Under the pieces are notes generated by a model that did no database searches, was not told the origin of the DNA, and saw nothing but the letters and a program-made list of their open reading frames with translations. A DNA stretch of 30,388 nt from a virus. Positions 1 to 7,299 of the stretch are shown piece after piece (positions within the stretch are counted from its first letter, which is position 1; each line of letters begins with the position of its first letter). The translations under genes were made by a program, and so were the position numbers. The stretch covers positions 1 to 30,388 of IMG/VR virus record IMGVR_UViG_3300021957_000188, one strand, 5' to 3'.

Positions 1-148
1 ATGCAGCCAACGAATCCCGAACAGCACACAGGGGCAGCGTTCTTCCGGCTCTATATATAACCCCTGTTGTACCCTTTTGACATTTAGGGTTAGCACACCG
101 TATCCTGAGAGACAGAACAAATCAAATCAAAAAAGAAGCCCTATACAG
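1..148. repeat. Terminal redundancy, left copy
   Basis: Bases 1-148 recur at 30241-30388 in the same orientation with only two differences (C7 versus G30247, A129 versus G30369). The simplest reading is that the window is one full turn of a circular map, or of a head-to-tail concatemer, with the unit about 30,240 bp long. The repeat holds the late promoter and the 3' end of a small possible gene that crosses the junction. Confidence 0.93.
77..106 (+). promoter_or_regulatory. Sigma-70-type promoter for the late (structural) arm
   Basis: A perfect -35 hexamer TTGACA (77-82) is followed after 18 bp by TATCCT (101-106), matching four of six -10 positions. It lies about 100 bp in front of the first right-going gene. 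No other comparable promoter is obvious in front of the 24-kb late arm, so it is a good candidate for the main late promoter. Just downstream is a GAGAGACAGAACA leader resembling those before many left-going genes. A second copy is at 30317-30346. Confidence 0.6.
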
Positions 149-203
149 CACGAGGCAAAGGATTCACCGTACTGCTGACAATGGCTACATTTTGAAAAAG
201 GAT

Positions 204-518
204 ATGAAGGCACTCGTCCCCAACAGCATCGACGCAAAAGCCATCGGATACATCCAGAGGCGATTAAAGCGGACGCTGACGTACAACGAGAAGGAGGCGC
301 TGGTCGGCAACATCGAGCCGGGATCTGGGAAGGAGTTCAAGGATACCGTCGACTTCTGGTTCGACCACGGTCTGTCCTTTGAGGGACGCGAAAACATGGA
401 AGACTTCCGCACGAACTACCTGACCCGCTGCGCTGACCGCAGAGAACGCGAGTGGGCAAAAGAAAAGGCGCAACTACATAACACCAAGATCATTGACCTC
501 TTCGACGTTAGCATATAA
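204..518 (+). CDS. Hypothetical phage protein, first gene of the late arm
   Basis: I do not recognise this 104-residue protein. It is charged and mostly helical in appearance, with a basic N-terminal half (Q-R-R-L-K-R-T near residue 20) and an Arg/Glu/Lys-rich C-terminal half, and no membrane segment or signal peptide. The start is uncertain: ATG 204 has an AAAAGG four bases upstream, and a TTG at 192 would add four residues. The frame stays open back to base 81 without another standard start. It is followed eight bases later by a second unknown gene, and both precede the lysis genes. A small-terminase-like or DNA-binding role is possible, but nothing proves it. Confidence 0.6.
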   Translation: MKALVPNSIDAKAIGYIQRRLKRTLTYNEKEALVGNIEPGSGKEFKDTVDFWFDHGLSFEGRENMEDFRTNYLTRCADRREREWAKEKAQLHNTKIIDLFDVSI

Positions 519-525
519 CGCAGAG

Positions 526-930
526 ATGCTCTGCCACAAAATTACCGGGATGTCCATCGCTCAATGGGAGCAGTCCATGAAAGCCCGTAGGGAGCGCGCT
601 CTGCGCTCTGGGAAACTGCATGGGCTACCCATCAGCCAACACCAACGCGACGAGTGGATCGCCTTCTACGACCTCGCTCCTGAGGACTTTGAACTTATCT
701 GCATCAACCGCGAAGGCGGCTACGAACAGAACGCCGTGGTGCGCTCCGAGAACAAGGCTCGCTCCGAACTGGGAGATGTGGCAAGACCCGGCGAGGCGCT
801 GCCAGTACCAAACGTCGAGGACGTGTCCGATCATTGGTGGTCCTACTACGACCGCAACCAGAAATCCCAGACCCCGCGATGCACGAGCAGGCTGGGTTAC
901 AGGCTACGAACAAGGCATGAACATAGATGA
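526..930 (+). CDS. Hypothetical phage protein upstream of lysis cassette
   Basis: This 134-residue reading frame has the ordinary codon choice of the late arm, but I do not recognise the product. The N-terminal half has a W-E-Q-S-M-K-A-R-R-E-R segment and an acidic centre; there are no membrane segments. ATG 526 is preferred, seven bases after the previous stop, although an upstream TTG at 493 would overlap the first gene. The last twenty residues turn Arg/Thr-rich and look less protein-like than the rest, while another frame reads better from about base 870. A shifted C-terminus (indel or natural divergence) is therefore possible. Confidence 0.55.
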   Translation: MLCHKITGMSIAQWEQSMKARRERALRSGKLHGLPISQHQRDEWIAFYDLAPEDFELICINREGGYEQNAVVRSENKARSELGDVARPGEALPVPNVEDVSDHWWSYYDRNQKSQTPRCTSRLGYRLRTRHEHR

Positions 931-951
931 CCGCGCAAGCGTTATATTGAC

Positions 952-1215
952 ATGGATAAAATCAAGCCACACCCGCCGGAGCAGATACCCGTTGCGGCAC
1001 TTGTACCACCAAACGTACTACCTACGATGATAAAGAAACTACTTGACCGCCTCAAAGAAGCATCTACATGGGCAGGTCTTGCCATCATCGCCCAGTTCCT
1101 GCCGCTGGAGGTAGGAGAATTGCAGGTTATCTGGGAAGCCGTGACAGCACTTGCTGCCGTTGCCGCGATGCTGATCCCAGAAGGCAAGCCGGAAAAGGAA
1201 GCCGAGCAGGGATGA
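952..1215 (+). CDS. Holin-like small membrane protein
   Basis: An 87-residue protein with a proline-rich N-terminal stretch, a basic helix (K-K-L-L-D-R-L-K-E), then two hydrophobic segments at about residues 40-52 and 58-78 and a charged tail. This is the usual plan of small phage holins, which open the inner membrane so that the endolysin reaches the cell wall. The stop overlaps the start of the amidase gene (ATGA at 1212-1215), the classic holin-endolysin order. A second in-frame ATG at 1027 gives a 62-residue form beginning M-I-K-K-L-L, more typical of holin N-termini. Either start, or a lambda-S-like dual start, is possible. The assignment rests on topology and context. Confidence 0.7.
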   Translation: MDKIKPHPPEQIPVAALVPPNVLPTMIKKLLDRLKEASTWAGLAIIAQFLPLEVGELQVIWEAVTALAAVAAMLIPEGKPEKEAEQG

Positions 1216-1649
1216 ACGCTCCCGAGTACATCATCCTGCATACGCTGGCGTTCGACGGAGAAGCGGACATCGAGCGGGTGCGGCGCTGGCATCTCGACAG
1301 GGGCTGGAACGATGTCGGATACCATTACCTGATCCGCAGAAACGGTACGTTTCAGATGGGCAGGGACGAGGATACGGAAGGCGCTCACACGATGGGCTAC
1401 AACAAGCGCAGCATCGGCATTGCCTTTGAGGGTCATGGAGATCACGAGATGTGGACGCTGCCGCAACTGTTGTGCGCCGTCAAGATGTGCGACCGCCTGA
1501 CGGACGAGTACGGCATACCGCCACACAACATACTTGGACACCGGGAGACAGGAGCCAAGAAAACCTGCCCCGGCAGCAAGATCGACATGGACGCATTTCG
1601 CGCCCTGTTCTTTATGCTACTACCAGAGGACGAATGGCAAAACGATTAA
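1212..1649 (+). CDS. N-acetylmuramoyl-L-alanine amidase endolysin (Amidase_2 / T7-lysozyme type)
   Basis: A 145-residue protein close in size to T7 lysozyme. It cuts the amide bond between muramic acid and L-alanine in peptidoglycan to release progeny. Zinc ligands expected for this family are visible: His10 in I-I-L-H-T, His110 in I-L-G-H-R-E and Cys119 in K-T-C-P-G. The accessory Tyr37 (V-G-Y-H-Y) and Lys117 correspond to the catalytic Tyr and Lys of T7 lysozyme. There is no signal peptide and no separate wall-binding domain, so release depends on the holin just upstream. The ATG at 1212 overlaps the holin stop, which fixes the start. The 3' end overlaps the next gene by 16 bases. Confidence 0.93.
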   Translation: MNAPEYIILHTLAFDGEADIERVRRWHLDRGWNDVGYHYLIRRNGTFQMGRDEDTEGAHTMGYNKRSIGIAFEGHGDHEMWTLPQLLCAVKMCDRLTDEYGIPPHNILGHRETGAKKTCPGSKIDMDAFRALFFMLLPEDEWQND

Positions 1650-2176
1650 AAATAGCCGACCTAAAGTTCGACCCGCAGAACGCTCGCGTTCGAACGGCGA
1701 AGGGGGAGGCGATGATACAAGAGTCGCTCCGGCAGGTTGGCGCGGCTCGGTCCATCGTCATTGACGAGGATGGGACGATTCTTGCAGGAAACGGGACGGT
1801 CGAAGCCGCAGGACAGGTTGGCATTGAAAACGTGGTGATCGTAGAAGCCTCTGGGGATGAGATCATCGCGGTCAAGCGGGTTGGGCTGACGGACGAGCAG
1901 AAGAAGAAACTGGCGTACTACGACAACCGCACCGGAGACGAAGCCGAGTGGGATATGGAGCAGGTGGCTCGTGACCTTCTGGGCGGGTATGAGTTTCTCG
2001 ATGAGTTGTTTGAAGAACTTAAAATGCCCGAAGAAATGGAAGTTGGTTCAGAAGATCAGTCTCACTTGCTGGATGATTCTTTTGAAATAATTGTTACTTG
2101 CTCTGATGAGTCAGATCAAGCAAAATTGTTGGAGGAGTTTGAACAAAGAGGGTACGAATGTCGAGCAATTTTTTAG
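1634..2176 (+). CDS. ParB-like (ParB/Srx superfamily) N-terminal domain protein
   Basis: A 180-residue protein. Residues 1-110 resemble the ParB/sulfiredoxin N-terminal domain: L-K-F-D-P-Q-N-A-R near residue 9 corresponds to the usual N-P-R box, and I-L-A-G-N-G-T-V-E-A to the G-H-R nucleotide-binding box. Such phage proteins are often encoded beside DNA methylases or other base-modifying enzymes. A separate C-terminal piece of about 40 residues (I-I-V-T-C-S-D-E-S-D then G-Y-E-C-R) follows an acidic linker. The DNA is visibly richer in A and T from about base 2030, so the tail domain belongs in composition with the next gene, whose start it overlaps by 19 bases. There is no helix-turn-helix or plasmid-partition neighbour, so DNA segregation is unlikely. 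Confidence 0.8.
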   Translation: MAKRLKIADLKFDPQNARVRTAKGEAMIQESLRQVGAARSIVIDEDGTILAGNGTVEAAGQVGIENVVIVEASGDEIIAVKRVGLTDEQKKKLAYYDNRTGDEAEWDMEQVARDLLGGYEFLDELFEELKMPEEMEVGSEDQSHLLDDSFEIIVTCSDESDQAKLLEEFEQRGYECRAIF

Positions 2177-3273
2177 AACTTAAGACAAACATAGAGCGAA
2201 CGCCTCGAATCGCACAACTGGAAGGTATTTTTGATGTGCCCAAAGCATCAGAGTCTGTCGTACGTATTCAAAAAATACCAGACACGCTTGGCGAGTGGAC
2301 TGTCGGTTTGATAGTTGGTCATTCCGGATCGGGCAAAACAAGCGTAGCCAGAGAAAAGTGGGGAGATTGTATTGTTGATGAATACGAATGGCATCAACAC
2401 AAATCTGTGGTAGATTCTTTTGATCCCAATTTGTCAATGAAAGCAGTAACGGGCGCTTTGTCGAGCGTTGGTTTTTCTTCGCCCCCATCATGGATGAGAC
2501 CATACAAGGTTTTGTCAAATGGAGAAAAGTTTAGAGCAAACATGGCACGGGCGCTGCTCGACGAGCGCGAATTAATTGTCATAGATGAGTTCACATCCGT
2601 AGTTGATCGACAGGTTGCAAAGATTGCATCAACAGCAATACAAAAAGCATTTAGGCGAAAAGGTAAAAAATTGGTGGCTGTTTCTTGCCACTACGATATT
2701 GCAGAATGGCTGCAACCTGATTGGACTTATGAACCATCAACCGGCACGCTTGCGCGTGACTGCCTTCAACGACCACAAATTGAAATCACCATACAGCAGG
2801 TTGATCGTTCAGCGTGGCAACTATTCAAAAAGCATCACTATTTGAGCAGCGATATTAATAAGGCAGCACGATGTTTTGTTGGGTTTGTTTGGGGTCAACC
2901 CGCCGCATTTATGGCTGTTTTGCCTTTTCCACACGCACATAGAAGCGGCTGGCGCGATCATAGAACTGTTTGTCTGCCTGATTTTCAAGGCGCTGGCATA
3001 GGTAACGCCATGAACGCCGCAATATGCTCAATATATAGAGCAACTGGGAAGCCCGTGTTTTCAACCACCTCCCACCCTGCCATGATATACAGTCGGGCAA
3101 AATCTGAGATGTGGAAAATGAACAGAAAGCCATCGTACACAAGTAGAGACACAAAAAGCATCTCACTCAACAAATCAAGAGCAAAAAACAGGAAAACAGC
3201 CGGTTTTGAGTATGTGGGCAAGCCTGACCAGCAGTCAGCAATCGGCTTTGGTCTCAAAAATGTAACGGTATAA
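2158..3273 (+). CDS. ABC-type ATPase fused to GNAT/Mom-like acyltransferase (COG2401-like)
   Basis: A 371-residue two-domain protein. Residues 1-215 form an ABC-type ATPase: Walker A G-H-S-G-S-G-K-T at 54-61, signature L-S-N-G-E at 119-123 followed by R-A-N-M-A-R-A-L, Walker B L-I-V-I-D-E at 139-144, and a switch-like C-H-Y-D-I-A-E near 180. There are no membrane partners, so it is not a transporter. Residues from about 225 form a GNAT-like domain with H-H-Y-L-S, A-V-L-P-F-P-H, R-D-H-R-T-V-C-L-P and the acyl-CoA loop D-F-Q-G-A-G-I-G. The architecture matches the COG described as an ABC-type ATPase fused to a predicted acetyltransferase. Phage Mu Mom, which modifies adenine, also has a GNAT-like fold, so DNA or protein acylation against host restriction is plausible. 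The gene is AT-richer than the late arm and coupled to the ParB-like gene. Confidence 0.85.
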   Translation: MSSNFLELKTNIERTPRIAQLEGIFDVPKASESVVRIQKIPDTLGEWTVGLIVGHSGSGKTSVAREKWGDCIVDEYEWHQHKSVVDSFDPNLSMKAVTGALSSVGFSSPPSWMRPYKVLSNGEKFRANMARALLDERELIVIDEFTSVVDRQVAKIASTAIQKAFRRKGKKLVAVSCHYDIAEWLQPDWTYEPSTGTLARDCLQRPQIEITIQQVDRSAWQLFKKHHYLSSDINKAARCFVGFVWGQPAAFMAVLPFPHAHRSGWRDHRTVCLPDFQGAGIGNAMNAAICSIYRATGKPVFSTTSHPAMIYSRAKSEMWKMNRKPSYTSRDTKSISLNKSRAKNRKTAGFEYVGKPDQQSAIGFGLKNVTV

Positions 3274-3275
3274 AA

Positions 3276-3623
3276 ATGGCATACGAGAAAGAACAATTTA
3301 TTAAAGCAATCGCCGGAAGCGGTGGCTATGTCTCGTTAATAGCAGACAGGATTGGTTGTGCGCCAAAAACCGTATATGATTGGATTAACAAAGACGAAGA
3401 TGTCGCAGAAGCGATAAAGCGGGAAAAAATTAAGCAAGTCGATTTTGCCGAAGGCAAGTTGCAGTCTCTTATTAAACAAGAAAACCCGACCGCCATCATC
3501 TTCTATTTGAAAACGCAGGGCAAGGACCGAGGCTACTACGAACATCGTACGCAGGACATTACCTCTGGCAATCAGCCGATAACGATTAACATGGTTCCTG
3601 TTGACCCCGACCATGACGGTTGA
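3276..3623 (+). CDS. terS: Terminase small subunit (helix-turn-helix)
   Basis: A 115-residue protein whose N-terminal half holds a helix-turn-helix (G-G-Y-V-S-L-I-A-D-R-I-G-C then K-T-V-Y-D-W-I-N) as in small terminases that recognise viral DNA. The centre contains E-N-P-T-A-I-I-F-Y-L-K-T-Q-G, a stretch common in small terminase subunits and thought to lie in the oligomerisation region. It is followed by, and overlaps by 11 bases, the large terminase, the usual arrangement. The ATG lies two bases after the preceding stop. The first two-thirds keep the AT-richer composition of the ABC-GNAT gene, which suggests they arrived as one block. Confidence 0.87.
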   Translation: MAYEKEQFIKAIAGSGGYVSLIADRIGCAPKTVYDWINKDEDVAEAIKREKIKQVDFAEGKLQSLIKQENPTAIIFYLKTQGKDRGYYEHRTQDITSGNQPITINMVPVDPDHDG

Positions 3624-4767
3624 TGCTCAATACAACCGCGCCTATACACCTTTTTTTACCAGCCAAGAAAGGTATACCGTCCTATTTGGCGGCGCAGGCT
3701 CTGGCAAATCCTACTCGGTAGCACAGAAACTTGTCCTGCGTTGCCTTGCCGATCCTGCCGAGCGGATACTGGTCATCCGTAACGTGTACCGCACCTGCCG
3801 AGAATCCACGTTCCGTCTGCTGATAGAGGTTGCAGGCACCTACGGCATCACGGCGTCAGCCAACCGCTCCGACCTGTCCATAACCTTTCCGAACGGGGCG
3901 CAGATTATCCACGCCGGACTGGATGACCCGGAGAAACTCAAGTCCATCGCAGGCATCACCTCCGTCTGGATAGAGGAAGCAAGCGAGGTCAAAGAGGATG
4001 CTTTCCGGCAGGTGGACCTGCGACTGCGTGGCGATGTGCCGACGTACAAGCAAGTAACGCTGACGCTCAACCCGACCGACTCGCGGCTCTGGGTGCGGCG
4101 GTGGCTCGACGAAAACCCTGACATCTTCGTCCTGCGGACTACGTGGCGCGATAACGCTTTCCTCGACAAGCAGTATATCGACGTACTCAAGTCGCTGCCA
4201 GAGGATCTGAGAGCCATCTACGAGCGCGGGGAGTGGGGCGAAGCGCTTAAAGGTGTCATCTTCCCTAATTGGAAAACGTACAACGAACACCGTGAGCCGG
4301 ACTTCTACGGCATCGACTTTGGCTACAACAGCCCGTCTGCCGTGGTAGCCGTCACCGTGACCGATCCTGATGTCTACGTCCGTGAGGTAATTTATCAGAG
4401 CGGTCTAACAAACTCTGATCTAATTGCTGAGTTAAAGAAAGCGGTCAGCAACAAAAACCTGCCAATTTACTGCGATGCAGCCGAACCGGACCGGATCGAA
4501 GAATTGATCCGCGAAGGATTGCAGGCGTATAAAGCCGACAAGAGCGTAAAAGATGGTATCGACTTTGTAAAACGTTATAACGTCAACGTCCATGCAGGGT
4601 CGCAAAACTTACAAAACGAACTACGGGAATACCGATGGGACGAGGACCGGAAGTCGGGAGAACTGAAGGACGTTCCTCTAAAGCGGCACGACCACGCCGT
4701 TGATGCCATGCGGTATGCCATCTATACGCACCTGAAAGGCGCAACTAACACTTGGGGAGTCTGGTAA
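3613..4767 (+). CDS. terL: Terminase large subunit (PBSX/Terminase_3-like)
   Basis: A 384-residue DNA-packaging motor. The N-terminal ATPase has Walker A G-G-A-G-S-G-K-S at 26-33, Walker B with catalytic glutamates V-W-I-E-E-A at 118-123 and the coupling motif T-L-N-P-T. The C-terminal RNase-H-like nuclease has acidic residues in Y-G-I-D-F-G-Y, I-Y-C-D-A-A-E-P-D and D-H-A-V-D-A-M-R-Y-A, all expected for headful or cos nucleases. It converts ATP hydrolysis into DNA translocation through the portal, encoded immediately downstream (TAATG overlap). ATG 3613 is favoured; a TTG at 3601 would add four residues. Length is slightly short but within the family. Confidence 0.96.
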   Translation: MTVDAQYNRAYTPFFTSQERYTVLFGGAGSGKSYSVAQKLVLRCLADPAERILVIRNVYRTCRESTFRLLIEVAGTYGITASANRSDLSITFPNGAQIIHAGLDDPEKLKSIAGITSVWIEEASEVKEDAFRQVDLRLRGDVPTYKQVTLTLNPTDSRLWVRRWLDENPDIFVLRTTWRDNAFLDKQYIDVLKSLPEDLRAIYERGEWGEALKGVIFPNWKTYNEHREPDFYGIDFGYNSPSAVVAVTVTDPDVYVREVIYQSGLTNSDLIAELKKAVSNKNLPIYCDAAEPDRIEELIREGLQAYKADKSVKDGIDFVKRYNVNVHAGSQNLQNELREYRWDEDRKSGELKDVPLKRHDHAVDAMRYAIYTHLKGATNTWGVW

Positions 4768-6170
4768 TGCCAAAGCCCGATTTTTACGTACTGGGGTCAT
4801 CTACGAAGGGCGTGAGCCTAAATGATCCAGAATGGCTCAACATCTTCAACCTGCATGGTCACGAACACGTTGCCAAGATGTCCCCGGCGGTAGCATGGAC
4901 AGATGAAGGTTGGACACGGCGATGTGTAGACGTTAGGGCAAAGGCGATCGCAGCCTTGCCCTTTGTCGTTCACAAGGGTGACATGACCAACGTGGTGTGG
5001 TCGGCAGGCGAGGAAGCACCCGAGGAACTGGCGTGGCTTGACCTGTTCGACTACCTGTACCGAGCCGAGGCATCGCTTGCCCTTGTCGGTGCAGCCTACG
5101 CCATGAAGGAAGGCACGTTCAACAAAGATGGCATCATCACAAAAGCGGACGGGCTGTCGTGGATCAACCCGACAAGCATCAAGCCCAACTTCGAGGATGG
5201 CAAGTACGGACCCGACGAGCGCGGCAACTTTCAGTACTACGAGCGCAAAGCCAACGATCGCAAATTCCAAGTACCACGCACTCGCATCCTCGGCACGTTT
5301 CAGCCTTCGCCCTTCGTAGAGCAGGGACCGGGATCGGCAGACGCTCGCTCGGCGAATATGCACAGCCAGATCCTGCATGACCTCGCAGAGTACACGAGTG
5401 GACAGTTGCGCTCTGGTCTCGTCAAAAAGACTGTCTGGGTTGCCGACAAGGACGCACGTCAGCCGGACGAGTTGACGGTCAAGCGGTGGCAGCGGTGGGT
5501 GCGCCGCAACATCCTCGGCACGAAGCCAACGCCCGATGACCCAATGGTCATGCAAGGGTTGTCAGCGCAGGAGGTAGGTTCTGATCTGTCCGACCTGCAC
5601 AGCGATGTGATTACTCGGGACGCACGGGAAGCCATCGCCTCGACGCTTGGCGTACCGCACTCGCTCGTCATGTCTAACGCTGCCAACTACGCCACAGCCA
5701 AATCGGACCAGTTGGCATTCATGGCAAACACGGTAGTGCCGCAGGCACGGCTACTCGCCAACGCTATCAACCAACAACTGCTGATGCCGCTCGGCTACCA
5801 CTTGGAGTTTGAGCCGCACAAGACAGAGGTCATGCAGCAGAGCGAGTTGGAGAAGGCGCAGGCAATCGCTCTTGCTGTAGGCGGTCCGGTGCTGTCCGTC
5901 AACGAGGGGCGCGAGTTGCTCGGGTACGAGCCGATACAGGGACAGGACGTAGTGGCAGAACAACCGCAGGAAGTCCGCTCGGCTGATGCTGTATCTGATA
6001 CCAAGAACCTCGACATTCAACGGTGGCGCACCAAGATCAACCGCAAAGGACGGGACGTGAAGTTTACGCCGGACGCTCTGGCTGATTACGAGGCTGACAT
6101 CATCCGCGAGCGTCTGGCAACAGGCGCTGATCTGGACGAGGTATTCAGACCGCCCTTCGTGGGTTTTTAG
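4767..6170 (+). CDS. Portal protein (HK97-type), probable first half of a frameshift fusion
   Basis: A 467-residue portal, the dodecameric ring at the head vertex through which DNA enters and leaves. Family traits include W-T-R-R-C-V-D-V-R-A-K-A-I-A-A-L-P near the N-terminus, the K-P-T-P-D-D-P-M-V-M-Q-G segment, S-T-L-G-V-P-H-S-L-V near residue 300 and N-A-A-N-Y-A-T-A just after. The ATG overlaps the terminase TAA (TAATG). The gene ends at a TAG preceded directly by the slippery heptamer GGGTTTT (6161-6167), and the -1 frame runs without a stop into the minor head gene. The last residues (V-F-R-P-P-F-V-G-F) end abruptly, so a portal-minor-head fusion of about 742 residues is likely made by slippage, unless a T is missing from the sequence. 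Confidence 0.94.
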   Translation: MPKPDFYVLGSSTKGVSLNDPEWLNIFNLHGHEHVAKMSPAVAWTDEGWTRRCVDVRAKAIAALPFVVHKGDMTNVVWSAGEEAPEELAWLDLFDYLYRAEASLALVGAAYAMKEGTFNKDGIITKADGLSWINPTSIKPNFEDGKYGPDERGNFQYYERKANDRKFQVPRTRILGTFQPSPFVEQGPGSADARSANMHSQILHDLAEYTSGQLRSGLVKKTVWVADKDARQPDELTVKRWQRWVRRNILGTKPTPDDPMVMQGLSAQEVGSDLSDLHSDVITRDAREAIASTLGVPHSLVMSNAANYATAKSDQLAFMANTVVPQARLLANAINQQLLMPLGYHLEFEPHKTEVMQQSELEKAQAIALAVGGPVLSVNEGRELLGYEPIQGQDVVAEQPQEVRSADAVSDTKNLDIQRWRTKINRKGRDVKFTPDALADYEADIIRERLATGADLDEVFRPPFVGF

Positions 6171-6202
6171 AAGCCGACCGGAGCGAAGCCGAACCGGAAG
6201 GC
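6161..6202 (+). promoter_or_regulatory. Putative -1 programmed frameshift site between portal and minor head protein
   Basis: In the portal frame the codons read gtG-GGT-TTT-TAG, so bases 6161-6167 form a canonical X-XXY-YYZ heptamer (G GGT TTT) next to the stop. Five bases downstream an imperfect stem can form: GCC 6173-6175 with GGC 6200-6202, and CCGG 6178-6181 with CCGG 6194-6197, around a 12-base loop. The -1 frame is open from base 6131 to the minor head stop and contains no ATG, GTG or TTG before ATG 6263, although the sequence upstream of 6263 looks coding. A homopolymer sequencing error in the T run would give the same picture. Confidence 0.5.
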
Positions 6203-6262
6203 ACAAAGGCACTCAATCCGCTTGCCCGAACGCAGGCGGGATGGCGTGAACACGCAGAGGCG

Positions 6263-6994
6263 ATGGAGCGCCTGATCGACAAGGAGGTTGATTCCTTTGT
6301 CGGGGATATGGAGCAGGCGATAACCAAGCAGATCGATGCAGCGGCGCGAGCAGTACGCAACAATGCCGACACGGATGCCGCCATTGATTCCGAGCCGATT
6401 GCAGGGGTGTATCTCGATGCTTGGAAAAGCGCAGCCCTAACGATTACAGGCAAGGTATACAACGCCATCGACGCGAGCCGTAAAGAGTTTACCGATGAGC
6501 AGTATACGTCATGGGAGGACAACGTTGATGAGTACCTCGCGCGAAAAGGTGGCGAGCAGATTGTCCTCATCGACAACTACACGAAGGAGTGGGTCCGCGC
6601 CACGGTAACGGCAGCGACACAGCAGGCTGCTGAACTTGGTCTGGGTACAGATGACATTGCACTACTGATGAGGGATCGATGGGGCGAACTGTCAAGAAAC
6701 CGCGCCCTTCGAATTGCTCAAACGGAAATGAACGCCGCCGCCAACTACGGGGCGATGGAAGCCGCCACCGCCGCAGGCATGACGAAAAAGTTTTGGATAA
6801 CCGCAGGCGATCAGAGGGTGCGACCAGACCCACGGAAGAAGCCACGTGCGGGAGACGCTAACCACCGCAGACTCAACGGCGAGGAAAGACCGATTGGCGA
6901 GCCGTTCAGTAACGGTCTCATGCAACCATCGCAGGCGGGTGGTCCTGCGGGCGAGGTAATCAACTGCCGCTGTCAAATGGGCTTCTTGCCTTAA
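6263..6994 (+). CDS. Minor head protein (SPP1 gp7 / Mu gpF-like)
   Basis: A 243-residue protein from ATG 6263, or about 275 residues of continuous frame if entered by frameshift at 6167. The C-terminal domain is diagnostic of the Mu F / SPP1 gp7 family: R-I-A-Q-T-E-M-N-A-A near the middle, then K-F-W-I-T-A-G-D-Q-R-V-R, N-H-R-R-L-N-G-E, and the ending V-I-N-C-R-C-Q. These proteins sit inside the head near the portal and help assembly or DNA ejection. The N-terminal half is helical. ATG 6263 has only a poorly spaced AGAGG two bases away, and the upstream in-frame sequence (L-N-P-L-A-R-T-Q-A-G-W) is protein-like, so the true N-terminus is probably upstream and joined to the portal. Confidence 0.88.
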   Translation: MERLIDKEVDSFVGDMEQAITKQIDAAARAVRNNADTDAAIDSEPIAGVYLDAWKSAALTITGKVYNAIDASRKEFTDEQYTSWEDNVDEYLARKGGEQIVLIDNYTKEWVRATVTAATQQAAELGLGTDDIALLMRDRWGELSRNRALRIAQTEMNAAANYGAMEAATAAGMTKKFWITAGDQRVRPDPRKKPRAGDANHRRLNGEERPIGEPFSNGLMQPSQAGGPAGEVINCRCQMGFLP

Positions 6995-7005
6995 TTATTT
7001 AACCA

Positions 7006-7299
7006 ATGGACACAGTAGAACAGACCGGGAAACTGATCGAGGTGGGCAAGTTGCTTGCCGGAGTGATCGTCGTGTCGATGCTTGTCGGCGTAGCGACAGC
7101 CGGGTATCGTGAAATTCCCGACCGAGTTGGTGCGGTGGAGATGGCACATGGAAGTATGCTGACCAATATGCAAACAATGGAGGACCGCATCGAAGCGGTA
7201 GAGCGAACGCAAGCCGACATCAAGAAGGAATTGCAACTGATTACCTGCCTGCAACTCGCAGAAGCCAAACAACTCTTTTACCAAGACTGCCTACAATGA
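7006..7299 (+). CDS. Small membrane protein with coiled coil
   Basis: A 97-residue protein with one hydrophobic segment at residues 14-33 (K-L-L-A-G-V-I-V-V-S-M-L-V-G), then a heptad-like helix of about 50 residues (M-E-D-R-I-E-A-V-E-R-T-Q) and two cysteines near the end. Single-span coiled-coil proteins of this kind occur among phage head genes, and some are spanin-like. Here it is far from the lysis genes and has no overlapping second spanin, so a spanin role is unsupported. It begins 11 bases after the minor head gene and overlaps the next gene by four bases. No ribosome-binding site is visible (TTATTTAACCA before ATG). Function unknown. Confidence 0.72.
   Translation: MDTVEQTGKLIEVGKLLAGVIVVSMLVGVATAGYREIPDRVGAVEMAHGSMLTNMQTMEDRIEAVERTQADIKKELQLITCLQLAEAKQLFYQDCLQ

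Noticed and set aside
1-148. True direct terminal repeat of a linear virion genome
   Set aside because: Two mismatches between copies and no independent sign of fixed ends; circular redundancy is simpler.
860-930. Frameshift near the end of the second gene
   Set aside because: Another frame reads more like protein, but there is no slippery heptamer and no structural evidence, so the gene is left as called.
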